A stretch of 64,000 bases of DNA from Jejuia sp049889775 (GCA_049889775.1 JBMHCT010000020.1:1-64000); one strand, 5' to 3'. Shown: positions 35,947-45,760, counted from the stretch's first letter. Translations and numbers: made by a program. Notes: generated from the letters alone by a model not told the origin.

Positions 35947-36766
35947 ATTATCAATTTCAGAAATTATTACCAAGATTCAAGCCCAAGAAACTTTTGAAGC
36001 TGTTAGTGAAGATTATGCGTTTACCATAAAAATTGAAGATTATGTACCCTATGCCTGTGCTGCAATTCATGATGGGCATCAATTTAGAAAAGAACTTTGG
36101 GAAAATTGTATCCATACAGAGTACGAACGCTGGTACGAGGAAGATCCTGAAACCAAAAATATGGTACAATCGCATCCAATCGTCATAGCAGGTTGCGATT
36201 CCCGTTTTGAGTACGATTTAAACCGCGCGCCAGAAGATGCTGTTTTTGTAACTGCTTGGGGTAAACAATTATGGCATGAACCACTTTCTGAAGACATGAA
36301 AACCAAAAGTTTACAGAAGCATGCTAATTTCTATAAAGTAGTACATGCTTTAATTAAAACCTTAGAATCAAAATTTGGATTTTGTACTGTGTATGATATG
36401 CACAGTTATAATTGGAAACGTTGGGATAGGGAAGTGCCTACTTGGAATTTAGGCACTAGCAATGTGGATAACGAACGATTTGGAAACGTTATTGAAGACT
36501 GGCGACAAAGTCTTTCTGAAATTAAGTTTCCACACGATATCAAATCCACTTCTAAAATTAATGATACGTTTCAGGGAAATGGTTATTTCTTAAAATATAT
36601 TACCAAGAACTTTAAAAATACCTTAGTTTTGGCGACCGAAATTGCAAAGGTGTATTGCGATGAATATGAGCATGTTATTTTTCCTGAAGTGGTTAAATCG
36701 GTTGAAGAAGCATTGAAATTTCGTATTCCAAAACATGCAGAAAAAGTTTTTAAACAATTTAGATAA
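35939..36766 (+). CDS. N-formylglutamate amidohydrolase-family protein
   Basis: A protein of 275 residues resembling N-formylglutamate amidohydrolase. Visible blocks are CAAIHDGHQFR near the N-terminus, CDSRFEYDLNRAPEDAV (family motif ExDxNR-like, near 81-97), and FCTVYDMHSYNW. These are conserved metal or substrate-binding residues in the HutG-type family. No histidine-utilisation genes are nearby, so a role in histidine breakdown is unlikely. Its start overlaps the upstream sulfurtransferase by 8 bp, so they are coupled. Confidence 0.82.
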   Translation: MDRLSISEIITKIQAQETFEAVSEDYAFTIKIEDYVPYACAAIHDGHQFRKELWENCIHTEYERWYEEDPETKNMVQSHPIVIAGCDSRFEYDLNRAPEDAVFVTAWGKQLWHEPLSEDMKTKSLQKHANFYKVVHALIKTLESKFGFCTVYDMHSYNWKRWDREVPTWNLGTSNVDNERFGNVIEDWRQSLSEIKFPHDIKSTSKINDTFQGNGYFLKYITKNFKNTLVLATEIAKVYCDEYEHVIFPEVVKSVEEALKFRIPKHAEKVFKQFR

Positions 36767-36798
36767 CCCGAAGATTAGATTTTAGAATGAACGGTTTT

Positions 36799-36880
36799 GT
36801 CATTCCGCACTAGATGCGGAATCCAAATTATCTTAGGCTGTAGGTTTAGTATAATGGATCGCTGTCTTTCTAAGAATGAC
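36799..36880. repeat. Hairpin repeat with GTCATTC/GAATGAC ends
   Basis: GTCATTC at 36799-36805 and GAATGAC at 36874-36880 are inverted. Just inside is a perfect hairpin ATTCCGCA / TGCGGAAT at 36802-36809 and 36815-36822. It sits in the gap before the DUF1704 gene, and a frame through it would wrongly lengthen that gene. Confidence 0.7.
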
Positions 36881-36895
36881 AAAAAAATACGTAAT

Positions 36896-38053
36896 ATGAT
36901 TGATAACAGCACAAGTACAAAAGCTTTATTAGAAATTGACAAAAGTGTTGATGCTCTTGTCAAACAAATAGAGTTATTGAGCTACGTCAACCCAATCAAT
37001 ATAGAGTCAGAAAAGGAACGCTTCTTTGCTTCAAAATACCTTACCGATCCTGTTTTCAAATACCCGAATATCAACTTTGATAAGTTTAAATTACATAGAG
37101 AATTGTTCACGCAACCTTTAGAGGAAATTGAGGATTCTGAAATTAGGGGCTTATATCAGGATATCATTTATGCCTATTCAGGATTGATTCAATGTATTGA
37201 AAATATAGGTAATGGAAGACAATTCTATTTTGATAGTTTACACTGTTTTGGTACACCGACAGAAAATGATGTGGATAATGCTAAATTCATTTTGCATTTT
37301 GAAGATGAAAGTTTAGATGAAGAGCGTTTTCAGCCAAAATATAGCGCAAAAGACTCCGAAGTATTTTTTAAAGACTTCTCCAAGAAATACGATTTCAGTT
37401 ATAATATTCAATTTTCGGACAAGATTTCGGCAATTGCCATGGTTTTGAATAATGTTAAGGCCCTTGTATTGAATACAAACCATACTTATTCTGATAATGA
37501 AATTGCGGTGTTGACCAATCATGAAATTGGGGTGCATATGGTAACCACAATGAACGGGCTATTACATCCACTTAAGATATTTTCGCATGGTTTTCCAAAT
37601 AATGAAGAAACTCAAGAAGGACTAGCCGTATTTTCAGAATATATGAGTAATAATTTAACCGTTACGCGTTTAAAAGAACTCTCTTATCGTGTAATTGCGG
37701 TAGACAGTTTAGCCAAAGGTTACCCGTTTTCAAGAACATTTCGTTTACTACACAATAATTACGATTTAGATCGTGAAAGCGCTTTTTATATCACTTTACG
37801 AGCACATCGTGGTGGAGGTTTTACAAAGGATTATTTGTACCTCTCTGGATTAAAAAAGATTTACGATTACTACCATTCTGGTAAAGATTTGAGTTTGCTC
37901 TTAACAGGAAAGGTGTCTTTAGAGTATGCCGATGAAATTCAATCTCTTATTGAAAAAGGATATGCCGTTGCACCAAAGCACATTACAGATTCTTATGCTG
38001 AAAATAAAAACACTAATAAAAAGGTTGATTTTATTCTACGGAGTTTAAAGTAA
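36896..38053 (+). CDS. DUF1704 metallopeptidase (QEGLA motif)
   Basis: A protein of 385 residues, known by its automated name as a flavohemoglobin expression-modulating QEGLA motif protein. The zinc motif HEIGVH is at 209-214 and QEGLA at 240-244, the Glu serving as third ligand, which fits the gluzincin-like DUF1704 family whose eukaryotic relatives are tubulin carboxypeptidases (MATCAP). The bacterial substrate is not known. ATG 36896 is preferred: the frame is open from 36797, but the extra residues would be translated repeat. It is the last gene of the gshB cluster. Confidence 0.85.
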   Translation: MIDNSTSTKALLEIDKSVDALVKQIELLSYVNPINIESEKERFFASKYLTDPVFKYPNINFDKFKLHRELFTQPLEEIEDSEIRGLYQDIIYAYSGLIQCIENIGNGRQFYFDSLHCFGTPTENDVDNAKFILHFEDESLDEERFQPKYSAKDSEVFFKDFSKKYDFSYNIQFSDKISAIAMVLNNVKALVLNTNHTYSDNEIAVLTNHEIGVHMVTTMNGLLHPLKIFSHGFPNNEETQEGLAVFSEYMSNNLTVTRLKELSYRVIAVDSLAKGYPFSRTFRLLHNNYDLDRESAFYITLRAHRGGGFTKDYLYLSGLKKIYDYYHSGKDLSLLLTGKVSLEYADEIQSLIEKGYAVAPKHITDSYAENKNTNKKVDFILRSLK

Positions 38054-38054
38054 A

Positions 38055-38474
38055 TCAATCCAAAAACTTGCTCTTTAATTCACGTGTTGGAATCATACAA
38101 GCGTCTTTTTTTCCATACCACCTGTAACGGTTTTTCGCAATAAAATCATAAACCCAATTACTAATAAATGATGGAATAATAAGAAACACCGATAAAATGT
38201 TAGTTGGAAAACCCAATTGCGAAGCAACCATTAAAGCTGCAGTGCTTTTAGAAACAATGCCTTTTTCGGGCGAGTACAATAAAATAGAGTCTACTTTTTT
38301 GGTATCAATTTTAAAATACTTGATGATTTTTTTACCCGTTTCACTTTGCAATGCGGTAAACATAAAACGATTTTTATTATCGTGTTTAATCACGAATTGC
38401 ACTGAAGAATTACAAAGGTTACAAACCCCATCAAACAGTATCAATTTTTTATCTTTTGGCACTCCAAAATCCAT
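38055..38474 (-). CDS. DCC family protein (DUF393), thiol-disulfide oxidoreductase-like
   Basis: A protein of 139 residues with the DCC signature in LILFDGVCNLCNSSVQFVI (Asp-Gly followed by CNLC, near residues 15-21). The rest, with FTALQSETGKKI and a YRWYGKK block, fits DUF393. The family is thought to be thiol-disulfide oxidoreductase-like, but its reaction is not established. Its stop lies 2 bp from the convergent DUF1704 stop. Confidence 0.88.
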   Translation of the reverse strand: MDFGVPKDKKLILFDGVCNLCNSSVQFVIKHDNKNRFMFTALQSETGKKIIKYFKIDTKKVDSILLYSPEKGIVSKSTAALMVASQLGFPTNILSVFLIIPSFISNWVYDFIAKNRYRWYGKKDACMIPTRELKSKFLD

Positions 38475-38492
38475 GATGCAAAGATACGCCCT

Positions 38493-40391
38493 TTACAAAT
38501 CACTTAAAAATTGGTTGAGGTCGGTTTCCTTATCCAGATTAAGCTTCTTTTTAAGTCTGTATTTGCTTTTTAAAACACTTTCTGGCAATACATTAAGCAT
38601 TGAAGCTATTTCCTTAGTAGCCAAATTCATTCTTAAAAATGATGCTAAACGCATTTCCTTTTCTGAAACCTCAGGATATATCTCTTTAATTTTATGATCG
38701 AAGTTGTTATGTACTTCGGTAAAGTAAGACTTGAAGACTTCCCAATCTTTATCCTCAGCACTTTCTTTTTTAAGTAGCATTACAATGCGTCTAAATTCTA
38801 CTTTAAAGAGTTCTGGCGAACGTTTTATCTTTTCTAAATTATCTTTTAATTCTTGAATAAAGGTGTTTTTTTGGACTAAATGCAAGGTTTGACTCGCTAA
38901 TTCCTTCTTCTTAAATTCTATTTCTTGTTTGTAAATTTCTTCTTGTTTTTCACGCTCTATTTTATTTTTCTTCATGCGCTGCTTGAAACTAAAATATATT
39001 AAACCTGCAATAACGATAAAAGAGAACATCCCAATACCGTAAAGTGTTTTGGTAAGTTTATCATTTTTGGCTTCGGTATTTAAAGTTTCTATTTCTTTTT
39101 TCTGGAGTGCAATTTCTGCTTCTTTCTGTTCAGATTCGTATATCGCCTTTAATTCTTCTATTTGTTGCGACTTTTTTGTTGTAAATAAGCTATCATTTAT
39201 GGTTTGATAGAGTTTTAAAAACTCAAGAGCATCATTGTTTTTATTTAAGCCTTCTAAAAATGTAGAGCGATTTTTATATAATGAAGCTAGATGAGACATT
39301 GCTCCCAAAGATTTTGCTAGGGTAATAGCTTCTTTATTATTGTCCAATGCAGCATTATAGTTTTTATTCTGAAAATCGATTTTTGAGAGACTTTCTAAAG
39401 CGTTAATAATACCTAATTTTAAATTTTCCTTTTCAGCAATAATCTTTGCTTCTTGAAGAATAGGAATTGCTTCGTTAAAATTACCCTGAAGTCTTTTAAT
39501 TTCACCAAGGTTATGCAATGCATTGGTAGTTCCTAAATTATCTGCTACTTTTTTGGCATTATCAACAGCTAGATTGAAATACGTTTCAGCTGATCTGTAG
39601 TCTTCTAGATTTTGATATGAAATCCCCAAAGAGTTTTGTGTGTAAGCCACATAAAATGTTTCTTCATAACGTTCGTATATTTCTAGCGCCTTATTGAAAT
39701 AATCTATAGAAGATTCATGGTTCTCTAAACCGCTTTCAATATCACCAATTTGTTTTAATGCGTCTGCCTTTCGTGTTTCATGATTAATACTTTCAAAACT
39801 TTCTAAGCCTTGAAATGCGTAAATTAAAGCAGTTTTAAAATTCGCCTTTTCAATATAGATATTTGCTAAAGACACATATTGAGCGCCTAAAAATTTTGTT
39901 TTAGCATCTCCTTTTTTTTCGTGAGTTTTAATAAGATCGATGTTCTCTTTGGTAATAGCAACTGCTTTATCTAGATTACCATTTGAGCTTTCAATTGAGG
40001 ACAAAGAATGATTCACAAAAATGAGTCCACGAGTACTGTTCGCTTCTTTAAAGAACGTTTTTGCTTTATCGTAATAGAATAGGGCGGAATCATTTTCAGA
40101 TCTATTAGCAAAGTAATCAGCACGATGCATGTAACCTACCGCAATACCTCTAGTGTAGCCTATTTTTGTTGAAATTTCAAGACCTTTTTCTGCATAAGTC
40201 TTAGCTTCTTCGGGTTTTGAGAACATCAACTTTTCATGAAGACGTGTTAGGATCATCACTTTTATAGAATCATCTTCTTTTCTATTTGACAACTCTTGTT
40301 TTAAACTATCAATAAGTTTGGTGTTTTGAGCAAATCCGAACGAAGAAGCACATAAAAGAATAACGATTAAAAAGATGTTAGGAGTTTTCAT
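38493..40391 (-). CDS. Membrane-anchored TPR sensor with LuxR-type HTH
   Basis: A protein of 632 residues with a signal peptide (ending near FGFAQ), about seven tetratricopeptide repeats in the periplasm (residues about 30-400; for example ALFYYDKAKTFFKEAN and AETYFNLAVDNAKK), a single membrane segment (about 449-468), a coiled coil, and a C-terminal helix-turn-helix (EKEMRLASFLRMNLATKEIASMLNVLPESVLKSKYRL) facing the cytoplasm. Such one-component regulators in Bacteroidota sense a periplasmic partner and act on DNA. Target genes cannot be told. Gap of about 280 bp to mutS2 with nothing recognised. Confidence 0.88.
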   Translation of the reverse strand: MKTPNIFLIVILLCASSFGFAQNTKLIDSLKQELSNRKEDDSIKVMILTRLHEKLMFSKPEEAKTYAEKGLEISTKIGYTRGIAVGYMHRADYFANRSENDSALFYYDKAKTFFKEANSTRGLIFVNHSLSSIESSNGNLDKAVAITKENIDLIKTHEKKGDAKTKFLGAQYVSLANIYIEKANFKTALIYAFQGLESFESINHETRKADALKQIGDIESGLENHESSIDYFNKALEIYERYEETFYVAYTQNSLGISYQNLEDYRSAETYFNLAVDNAKKVADNLGTTNALHNLGEIKRLQGNFNEAIPILQEAKIIAEKENLKLGIINALESLSKIDFQNKNYNAALDNNKEAITLAKSLGAMSHLASLYKNRSTFLEGLNKNNDALEFLKLYQTINDSLFTTKKSQQIEELKAIYESEQKEAEIALQKKEIETLNTEAKNDKLTKTLYGIGMFSFIVIAGLIYFSFKQRMKKNKIEREKQEEIYKQEIEFKKKELASQTLHLVQKNTFIQELKDNLEKIKRSPELFKVEFRRIVMLLKKESAEDKDWEVFKSYFTEVHNNFDHKIKEIYPEVSEKEMRLASFLRMNLATKEIASMLNVLPESVLKSKYRLKKKLNLDKETDLNQFLSDL

Positions 40392-40673
40392 TTGATATAT
40401 GAGTTGGCTTTTGCTAAATTACCAATTAAAGCGCTTGATTTTACTCAATTGAATTTTGAATTCACCCAAAGTATTTGGTTTGTCCATTTGAATTTGAGAT
40501 ATAAATAAACATAAACAACTTAAAAACAATGAGTTATATGTAAAATTTTTTTAGAGTGTCCTGTGGAAGTGGTAGTTTTTAATATGAGTAATGTCCCCTT
40601 TTTGTCCACCAAAAACAGGAATTCAAATAGGCTTAAAATGAAGTTAAATTTTAAGATTTAGATTTAAAAAAGA
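40392..40673. other. Intergenic gap with no recognised feature
   Basis: About 280 bp between two minus-strand genes. It must contain the promoter of the TPR regulator. No convincing promoter elements, gene or repeat were seen. Confidence 0.4.
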
Positions 40674-42842
40674 CTATTTCTTCGCTTCAACAAGTTCCAA
40701 TAAATCTAGGGCGACATTAGTTGTAAACATACCATAATTTACGTTGGCTTTATTTTTTTCTATACTGTCAATACTGCCAACAGCTCTACCATCGCGCATG
40801 CGTACACGGTCACCAACTTTTAATACTGGTTTTGGTGGTACAGGTTTTTCTAATTCTTTTTGTTTAGCGGCTTTTTTCTTTTTACGTATGACTTCCACCT
40901 TTTTCTCGGCTTCTTGTTTTATCTGTTGTTCTTTGGCTTTTTGGGCGCGCTTTTGTTTTGCTGAAATCTTTTTACGCTTAGAGTTTTCAATTTGTATTAG
41001 TTTGAATAACTCTGCCATCAATTCGCGTTTCTTTTTATTATCAAAATACTTTTCGGCAATGTCGTTCACTTTTTGTCCTAAATAAATCAGGCGTTGGTTG
41101 CTATCGTATAGCTCTTGGTAACTTTCTAGTTTCCTTTGAATTTTTGCGTTTATTTCTTCTAATTTGTCAGCTTCCTCCTCTTTTTTACGCTCATTTGCTC
41201 TTAAGGATTGTCCTGTTTTTTCTAATCTAGAGCGCTCCTTTTGCAGTTTTGCAATAGTAGCATCAAAACGTACTTTACTGCGTTCAATCTTCTTTTTGGC
41301 CCGATTAATTAAGGAATAAGGTATGCCATTTTTTTGAGCTACTTCAAAGGTAAAACTACTGCCAGCTTGCCCTACAACTAGCTTAAACATAGGCTCTAAG
41401 GTGCGCTCATTAAATAGCATGTTAGCATTAACCATATGTGGCAATTCGGTTGCTAAAATCTTTAAGTTGGAATAATGTGTTGTAATGATTCCAAAAGCTT
41501 CGCGATGATAGAACTCTTCTAAAAATGTTTCAGCTAGGGCGCCACCTAACTCTGGATCACTTCCCGTACCAAATTCATCAATTAAAAAGAGGGTGTTTTT
41601 ATTACATTTCCGCAAAAAGTAGTTCATTTGTTTCAAACGGTAGCTGTACGTACTTAAATGATTTTCAATAGATTGATTATCCCCAATATCACTTAAAATT
41701 CTATCAAATAAACATACCTTACTGCGCTCATGCACTGGAATTAGCATACCACTTTGTAACATTACTTGTAATAAGCCAACAGTTTTTAAAGTGATACTTT
41801 TTCCACCAGCATTAGGACCAGAAATCACGATAATTCTGCTGCCATTATCTAAAGAAAGCGTTTGTGGAAACGTTTTTTCTTGTTTTTCTAAGTTATTTAA
41901 ATAGAGCAGAGGATGGAAGGCATCTCGCAAATACATGCTCTTATCTTCCGAAATTTCAGGAAGGATAGCATTCATGGATTTGGCATATTTCGCCTTTGCA
42001 GAAATTACATCCACATTAATCAAAAACTTTTGATAATCTTTCAGAAGCGGTAAAAACGGGCGCATAAAATCGGTAACCTCCTTTAAAATAAGAACTACTT
42101 CCTCCTTTTCTTCATACTCTAAATTATTAAGTTCTCGGGTATATTGAAGTGTAGTTTCAGGCTCAATATAAACGATACTTCCTGTTTTGCTTCCGCCCAT
42201 GATGGCGCCTTTTACTTTACGGCGGTACATAGCTTTTACTGCTAAAACACGACGGTTATCTACCACAGATTCTCTGATATCATCCAAATATTCGAGATTG
42301 TGGTAGGTGTTTAAAGCTGATGCGAAACTTTGGTTGATTTTACCTTTAACTTTGTTGATAGATTTTCGTAAATCGTATAAAGTGTCCGAGGCATTGTCTT
42401 TTATATCCCCAAAACGATCTACAATGGCATCAACGCGTTCAATCAAGATTTTTGTTACTTCAATATGAGATGCAAATTGATTTAAAGTGGGGTAGTATTC
42501 TTCAAATTTATTTAGAAAAGTGACAATGGTATTCACAGTTAAGGACATCGAAACTATTTTCTTTAATCCATGAACCTCTAAAAACGTGTTTTCAATATTT
42601 AGAAGCTGAATCTCTTTTGAAATGGTATCAAAACCATGATTTGGTATACGATTATCGTTATAAAAAGAAGATACGTATTCATTGGTGAGATTTAAATAAA
42701 ACAGCAAATCCTCTTTATTTTTATAAGGAAGAATTTCGAGTGAAGCAGCGTTTCCTAAGGGCGTAATACACAGCTCGCTTACCTGATGTAATACGGTTTG
42801 AAATTCTAAATCTTGTAATGTCTTTTCGTGAATATGTATCAT
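40674..42842 (-). CDS. mutS2: MutS2 family protein lacking the Smr domain
   Basis: A protein of 722 residues. The clamp-like N-terminal region (1-300) is followed by the ATPase with Walker A GPNAGGKS starting at residue 342, LIDEFGTGSDP (Walker B) and GIITTHYSNL. Then comes a lysine/glutamate-rich coiled coil and a short beta domain (LKVGDRVRMRDGRAVGSI). MutS2 normally ends in an Smr nuclease domain; here the chain stops at about 722 residues without it. It probably binds branched DNA or stalled ribosomes. ATG 42842 is chosen over an in-frame TTG at 42878. Confidence 0.92.
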   Translation of the reverse strand: MIHIHEKTLQDLEFQTVLHQVSELCITPLGNAASLEILPYKNKEDLLFYLNLTNEYVSSFYNDNRIPNHGFDTISKEIQLLNIENTFLEVHGLKKIVSMSLTVNTIVTFLNKFEEYYPTLNQFASHIEVTKILIERVDAIVDRFGDIKDNASDTLYDLRKSINKVKGKINQSFASALNTYHNLEYLDDIRESVVDNRRVLAVKAMYRRKVKGAIMGGSKTGSIVYIEPETTLQYTRELNNLEYEEKEEVVLILKEVTDFMRPFLPLLKDYQKFLINVDVISAKAKYAKSMNAILPEISEDKSMYLRDAFHPLLYLNNLEKQEKTFPQTLSLDNGSRIIVISGPNAGGKSITLKTVGLLQVMLQSGMLIPVHERSKVCLFDRILSDIGDNQSIENHLSTYSYRLKQMNYFLRKCNKNTLFLIDEFGTGSDPELGGALAETFLEEFYHREAFGIITTHYSNLKILATELPHMVNANMLFNERTLEPMFKLVVGQAGSSFTFEVAQKNGIPYSLINRAKKKIERSKVRFDATIAKLQKERSRLEKTGQSLRANERKKEEEADKLEEINAKIQRKLESYQELYDSNQRLIYLGQKVNDIAEKYFDNKKKRELMAELFKLIQIENSKRKKISAKQKRAQKAKEQQIKQEAEKKVEVIRKKKKAAKQKELEKPVPPKPVLKVGDRVRMRDGRAVGSIDSIEKNKANVNYGMFTTNVALDLLELVEAKK

Positions 42843-42982
42843 TCTTCTTGTAACAGCAAGCTTTTTTTGAGATTGCAAAGTTACAGAATCTATTATTTAC
42901 AAAATGCTTATTGTAAGCCTGAGGATTTGGATTTCTGTATCATTTTACCGACCAACTAGAAGTTTAACACTAAGAGATTACA

Positions 42983-43801
42983 CTATTGGTTATACTGAAA
43001 CTCATTATCCAACTTAACGTTTTCAAAAGTTTCGTTTGAAGGTAAATCAAATTGATATTTTGTTTTTTGGTCGACCTTAATATCAAGAGCGCCTGAAGAT
43101 GTAAACTCCATAACATGACCTCCCCATTTTTTATCATCACTTATAAAATGAAAATGATGCCCCTTTGCGTTGATATTTCCGATGTATTCGGGACAATAAA
43201 AACCGACCAGAGTCCCAGAAATATTGGTGGTTTCAAAAACTGGTCGGTTAGGAATTAGTACATCTAAACCATCATTAAATGGTGGACTTACTTTAGGGAC
43301 ACCGCCAAGTTTTATATGGCTAAAATTACCATGTATCTTATACACATAAAAATAGTGAATGGAGGTTTTCTTTTTGTCCAATATCGAGGCTAAATTCTCG
43401 AATTTAATCACTTCATCAATGGAAAAGGAATCTTTTTCATGGAAGAATGCCGCATCGGCGTAAACAATTTCATCCATATCTTCACCCACGCTAACTTCTC
43501 CATTTTCTCTAATACGATAAGGAACTCCATCCAACATTACCAATTCACCATCTAAAAAATCGAAAGATCCTAATCCAACATCACCATGTGTTTTAAGATC
43601 CTTAACTTTTAAATCGCCATCAAAAACTTTGTTTACAAAAGCAAACCAAACGGAGTATTGGTAAAATGTGTCATCGCTTTTAATGGCATCTTCAGTTTGA
43701 TTCAAAGTTTTCTCTATAGCAACTTTAGTTTCAGTTTGTTTTTTACAAGAAACACATAGAAAAATGGCTATAATGCCTAAGCTATACTTAATAAATTTCA
43801 T
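42983..43801 (-). CDS. Acetolactate decarboxylase-family lipoprotein
   Basis: A protein of 272 residues with a lipoprotein signal (VSC, lipidated Cys near residue 19). The mature part matches alpha-acetolactate decarboxylase, which makes acetoin from acetolactate: LDGELVMLDGVPYRI, GFYCPEYIGNINAKGHHFHF and GGHVMEF. The expected zinc ligands are H216, H218 and H229, with the same spacing as in characterised enzymes. The lipoprotein export signal is unusual, since most are cytoplasmic. No acetolactate synthase gene is nearby. It could also be a non-catalytic derivative. Confidence 0.85.
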   Translation of the reverse strand: MKFIKYSLGIIAIFLCVSCKKQTETKVAIEKTLNQTEDAIKSDDTFYQYSVWFAFVNKVFDGDLKVKDLKTHGDVGLGSFDFLDGELVMLDGVPYRIRENGEVSVGEDMDEIVYADAAFFHEKDSFSIDEVIKFENLASILDKKKTSIHYFYVYKIHGNFSHIKLGGVPKVSPPFNDGLDVLIPNRPVFETTNISGTLVGFYCPEYIGNINAKGHHFHFISDDKKWGGHVMEFTSSGALDIKVDQKTKYQFDLPSNETFENVKLDNEFQYNQ

Positions 43802-43987
43802 ACTTTACTGTAATGTTAAGAGGTTTGCAAAAGTTTAGTTATTAAAGATACATAAGATTATTAATAAAAATTAAACTTCATTTGTCAACCTAGGACATTG
43901 TTTGTTAGATTTACGAAATTTTCTATTTGAGTGCTGAAATTGTAACATTTTTGCATTTTTTAGACTAATGCTAAAAATTAAATTGAT

Positions 43988-45760
43988 ATGAATTTTATAA
44001 AGAGGGTGTTTTCCACCGTAGTAGGAATTTTTGTGTTTTTAGGACTTTTTTTTCTTGGTATAGTCATACTTATTACAATTGGATCTCTGTTCAGTGGCTC
44101 TTCAGAAGAAGTTATTCAGGTTAAACCTAATTCTGTCTTAGATTTTAAACTGAACTTTCCTATTAATGATTATGCAGGAAAAACCGTTTACGAAGACTAT
44201 CCTTTTTTAAATGAAGACGATAAAAATGGCTTATTCAATTTGGTGGATGCTATAAATTATGCAAAAACAGATGATAAAATAAAAGGTGTTTCCATTGATA
44301 ATAATTTTATCATGGCAGGTATTACGCAAACAAAAACGTTAAGAGATGCCCTTTTGGATTTTAAAGATTCTGGCAAATTCATTGTGGCGTATGCTGATAT
44401 TTTTACACAGAAGGATTATTATTTAAGTTCGGTGGCAGATACCGTTTATATGAGTCCTGTAGGCATGATGGAATTTAAAGGATTGTATACAGAGCGTTTG
44501 TATTTTAAAGATTTTCAAGAAAAGTCTGGAATAAAAATGGAAGTGGTGCGCCATGGAAAATACAAAAGTGCTGTAGAACCATTTTTGGAAAATGAAATGA
44601 GCGACAATAATCGCGACCAGATTTCGGTATACCTTAACGGTTTGTGGTCTGAAATTAAAAAAGAAGTTTCGGAATCTCGTAATGTAGATATTGAAGAGTT
44701 AGATCGTATTGCTGATAGTCTGTTGGCAAGAACTCCTAAACTAGCCGTGTCTTCTAAACTAGTGGATAAGATTGCATATCATGATGAATATATTGATGGT
44801 TTAAAAAATGCACTGGAAATCCCATCAGACAAAAAATTGAATACAGTAAGTATTAAAGACTACACTAAATATGCTGCGCCTAAGGTAAAAATGAGTGCTA
44901 GCAAAAATAAAATAGCAGTTATTTATGCCGAAGGCGATATCATTTACGGTGAAGGTGAAAAGGGCAGTGTGGGCCATATTACGACTAATAAAGCAATACA
45001 AAAAGCCCGAGAAGATGACAAAATAAAGGCCTTAGTTTTACGTGTTAATTCTCCAGGTGGATCTGCCTTAGCAAGTGAATTGATTTGGCGTGAAATAGAA
45101 CTAACAAAACAGATGAAACCAGTAATTGTTTCTATGGGAGATTTGGCGGCATCTGGAGGCTATTATATTGCCACTAATGCAGACAAAATTATTGCAGAAC
45201 CAACAACAATTACAGGAAGTATTGGTGTGTTTGGAACCTTGCCTAATTTTAAAAATCTAGCGGATAATATGGGCATTAATGCAGAACAAGTTGCTACTAA
45301 TGCAAATGCCGTTACTTACAGCGTTTTTGAACCTTTAAATGAAAATCAACACCGATACATTAAAGAAGGTGTTATTGATGTCTACAGTCTATTTACGAAA
45401 CGTGTTGCTGAAGGAAGAAATTTAACCGCAGAACAAGTTGAGGAAATAGCCCAAGGTCGCGTTTGGACAGGTAATGATGCTTTAGAAAAAGGTTTAGTTG
45501 ATGAATTGGGAGGTTTGGATTTAGCATTGCAATATGCGGCTGAAGCTGCTGAAATTGAAGATTACAAAATCAAAGAATATCCTGTTTTTGAAAAGAATTT
45601 GGACGAAATGTTAGAGGCTTTTGGACTTGCTAAAGCCAAAGAACAAATTCTAGAAGAAGAGCTTGGAGCAGAAAATTACAAGTTGATCAAAGAGGTAAAG
45701 CGGTTATCTCAGAAAAAGGGCACACAGTTGTTGTTTCCTTTTAGTACGGAGATTAAATAG
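43988..45760 (+). CDS. sppA: Signal peptide peptidase SppA, 67-kDa type
   Basis: A membrane-bound serine protease of 590 residues that breaks down cleaved signal peptides. One N-terminal transmembrane helix (about 9-35), then two tandem ClpP-like domains. The catalytic lysine is K193 (HGKYKSAVEPF) and the nucleophile S389 (DLAASGGYYIA), the same domain-swapped arrangement as in E. coli SppA. Length fits the long form. A terminator follows. Confidence 0.95.
   Translation: MNFIKRVFSTVVGIFVFLGLFFLGIVILITIGSLFSGSSEEVIQVKPNSVLDFKLNFPINDYAGKTVYEDYPFLNEDDKNGLFNLVDAINYAKTDDKIKGVSIDNNFIMAGITQTKTLRDALLDFKDSGKFIVAYADIFTQKDYYLSSVADTVYMSPVGMMEFKGLYTERLYFKDFQEKSGIKMEVVRHGKYKSAVEPFLENEMSDNNRDQISVYLNGLWSEIKKEVSESRNVDIEELDRIADSLLARTPKLAVSSKLVDKIAYHDEYIDGLKNALEIPSDKKLNTVSIKDYTKYAAPKVKMSASKNKIAVIYAEGDIIYGEGEKGSVGHITTNKAIQKAREDDKIKALVLRVNSPGGSALASELIWREIELTKQMKPVIVSMGDLAASGGYYIATNADKIIAEPTTITGSIGVFGTLPNFKNLADNMGINAEQVATNANAVTYSVFEPLNENQHRYIKEGVIDVYSLFTKRVAEGRNLTAEQVEEIAQGRVWTGNDALEKGLVDELGGLDLALQYAAEAAEIEDYKIKEYPVFEKNLDEMLEAFGLAKAKEQILEEELGAENYKLIKEVKRLSQKKGTQLLFPFSTEIK

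Noticed and set aside
35939..36766. Histidine utilisation role (hutG)
   Set aside because: No hutH, hutU or hutI genes are nearby and the context is a ligase/peptidase cluster.
42843..42878. Extended N-terminus of MutS2 from TTG
   Set aside because: The extra residues (MQSQKKLAVTRR) are not part of the family start; ATG 42842 fits.
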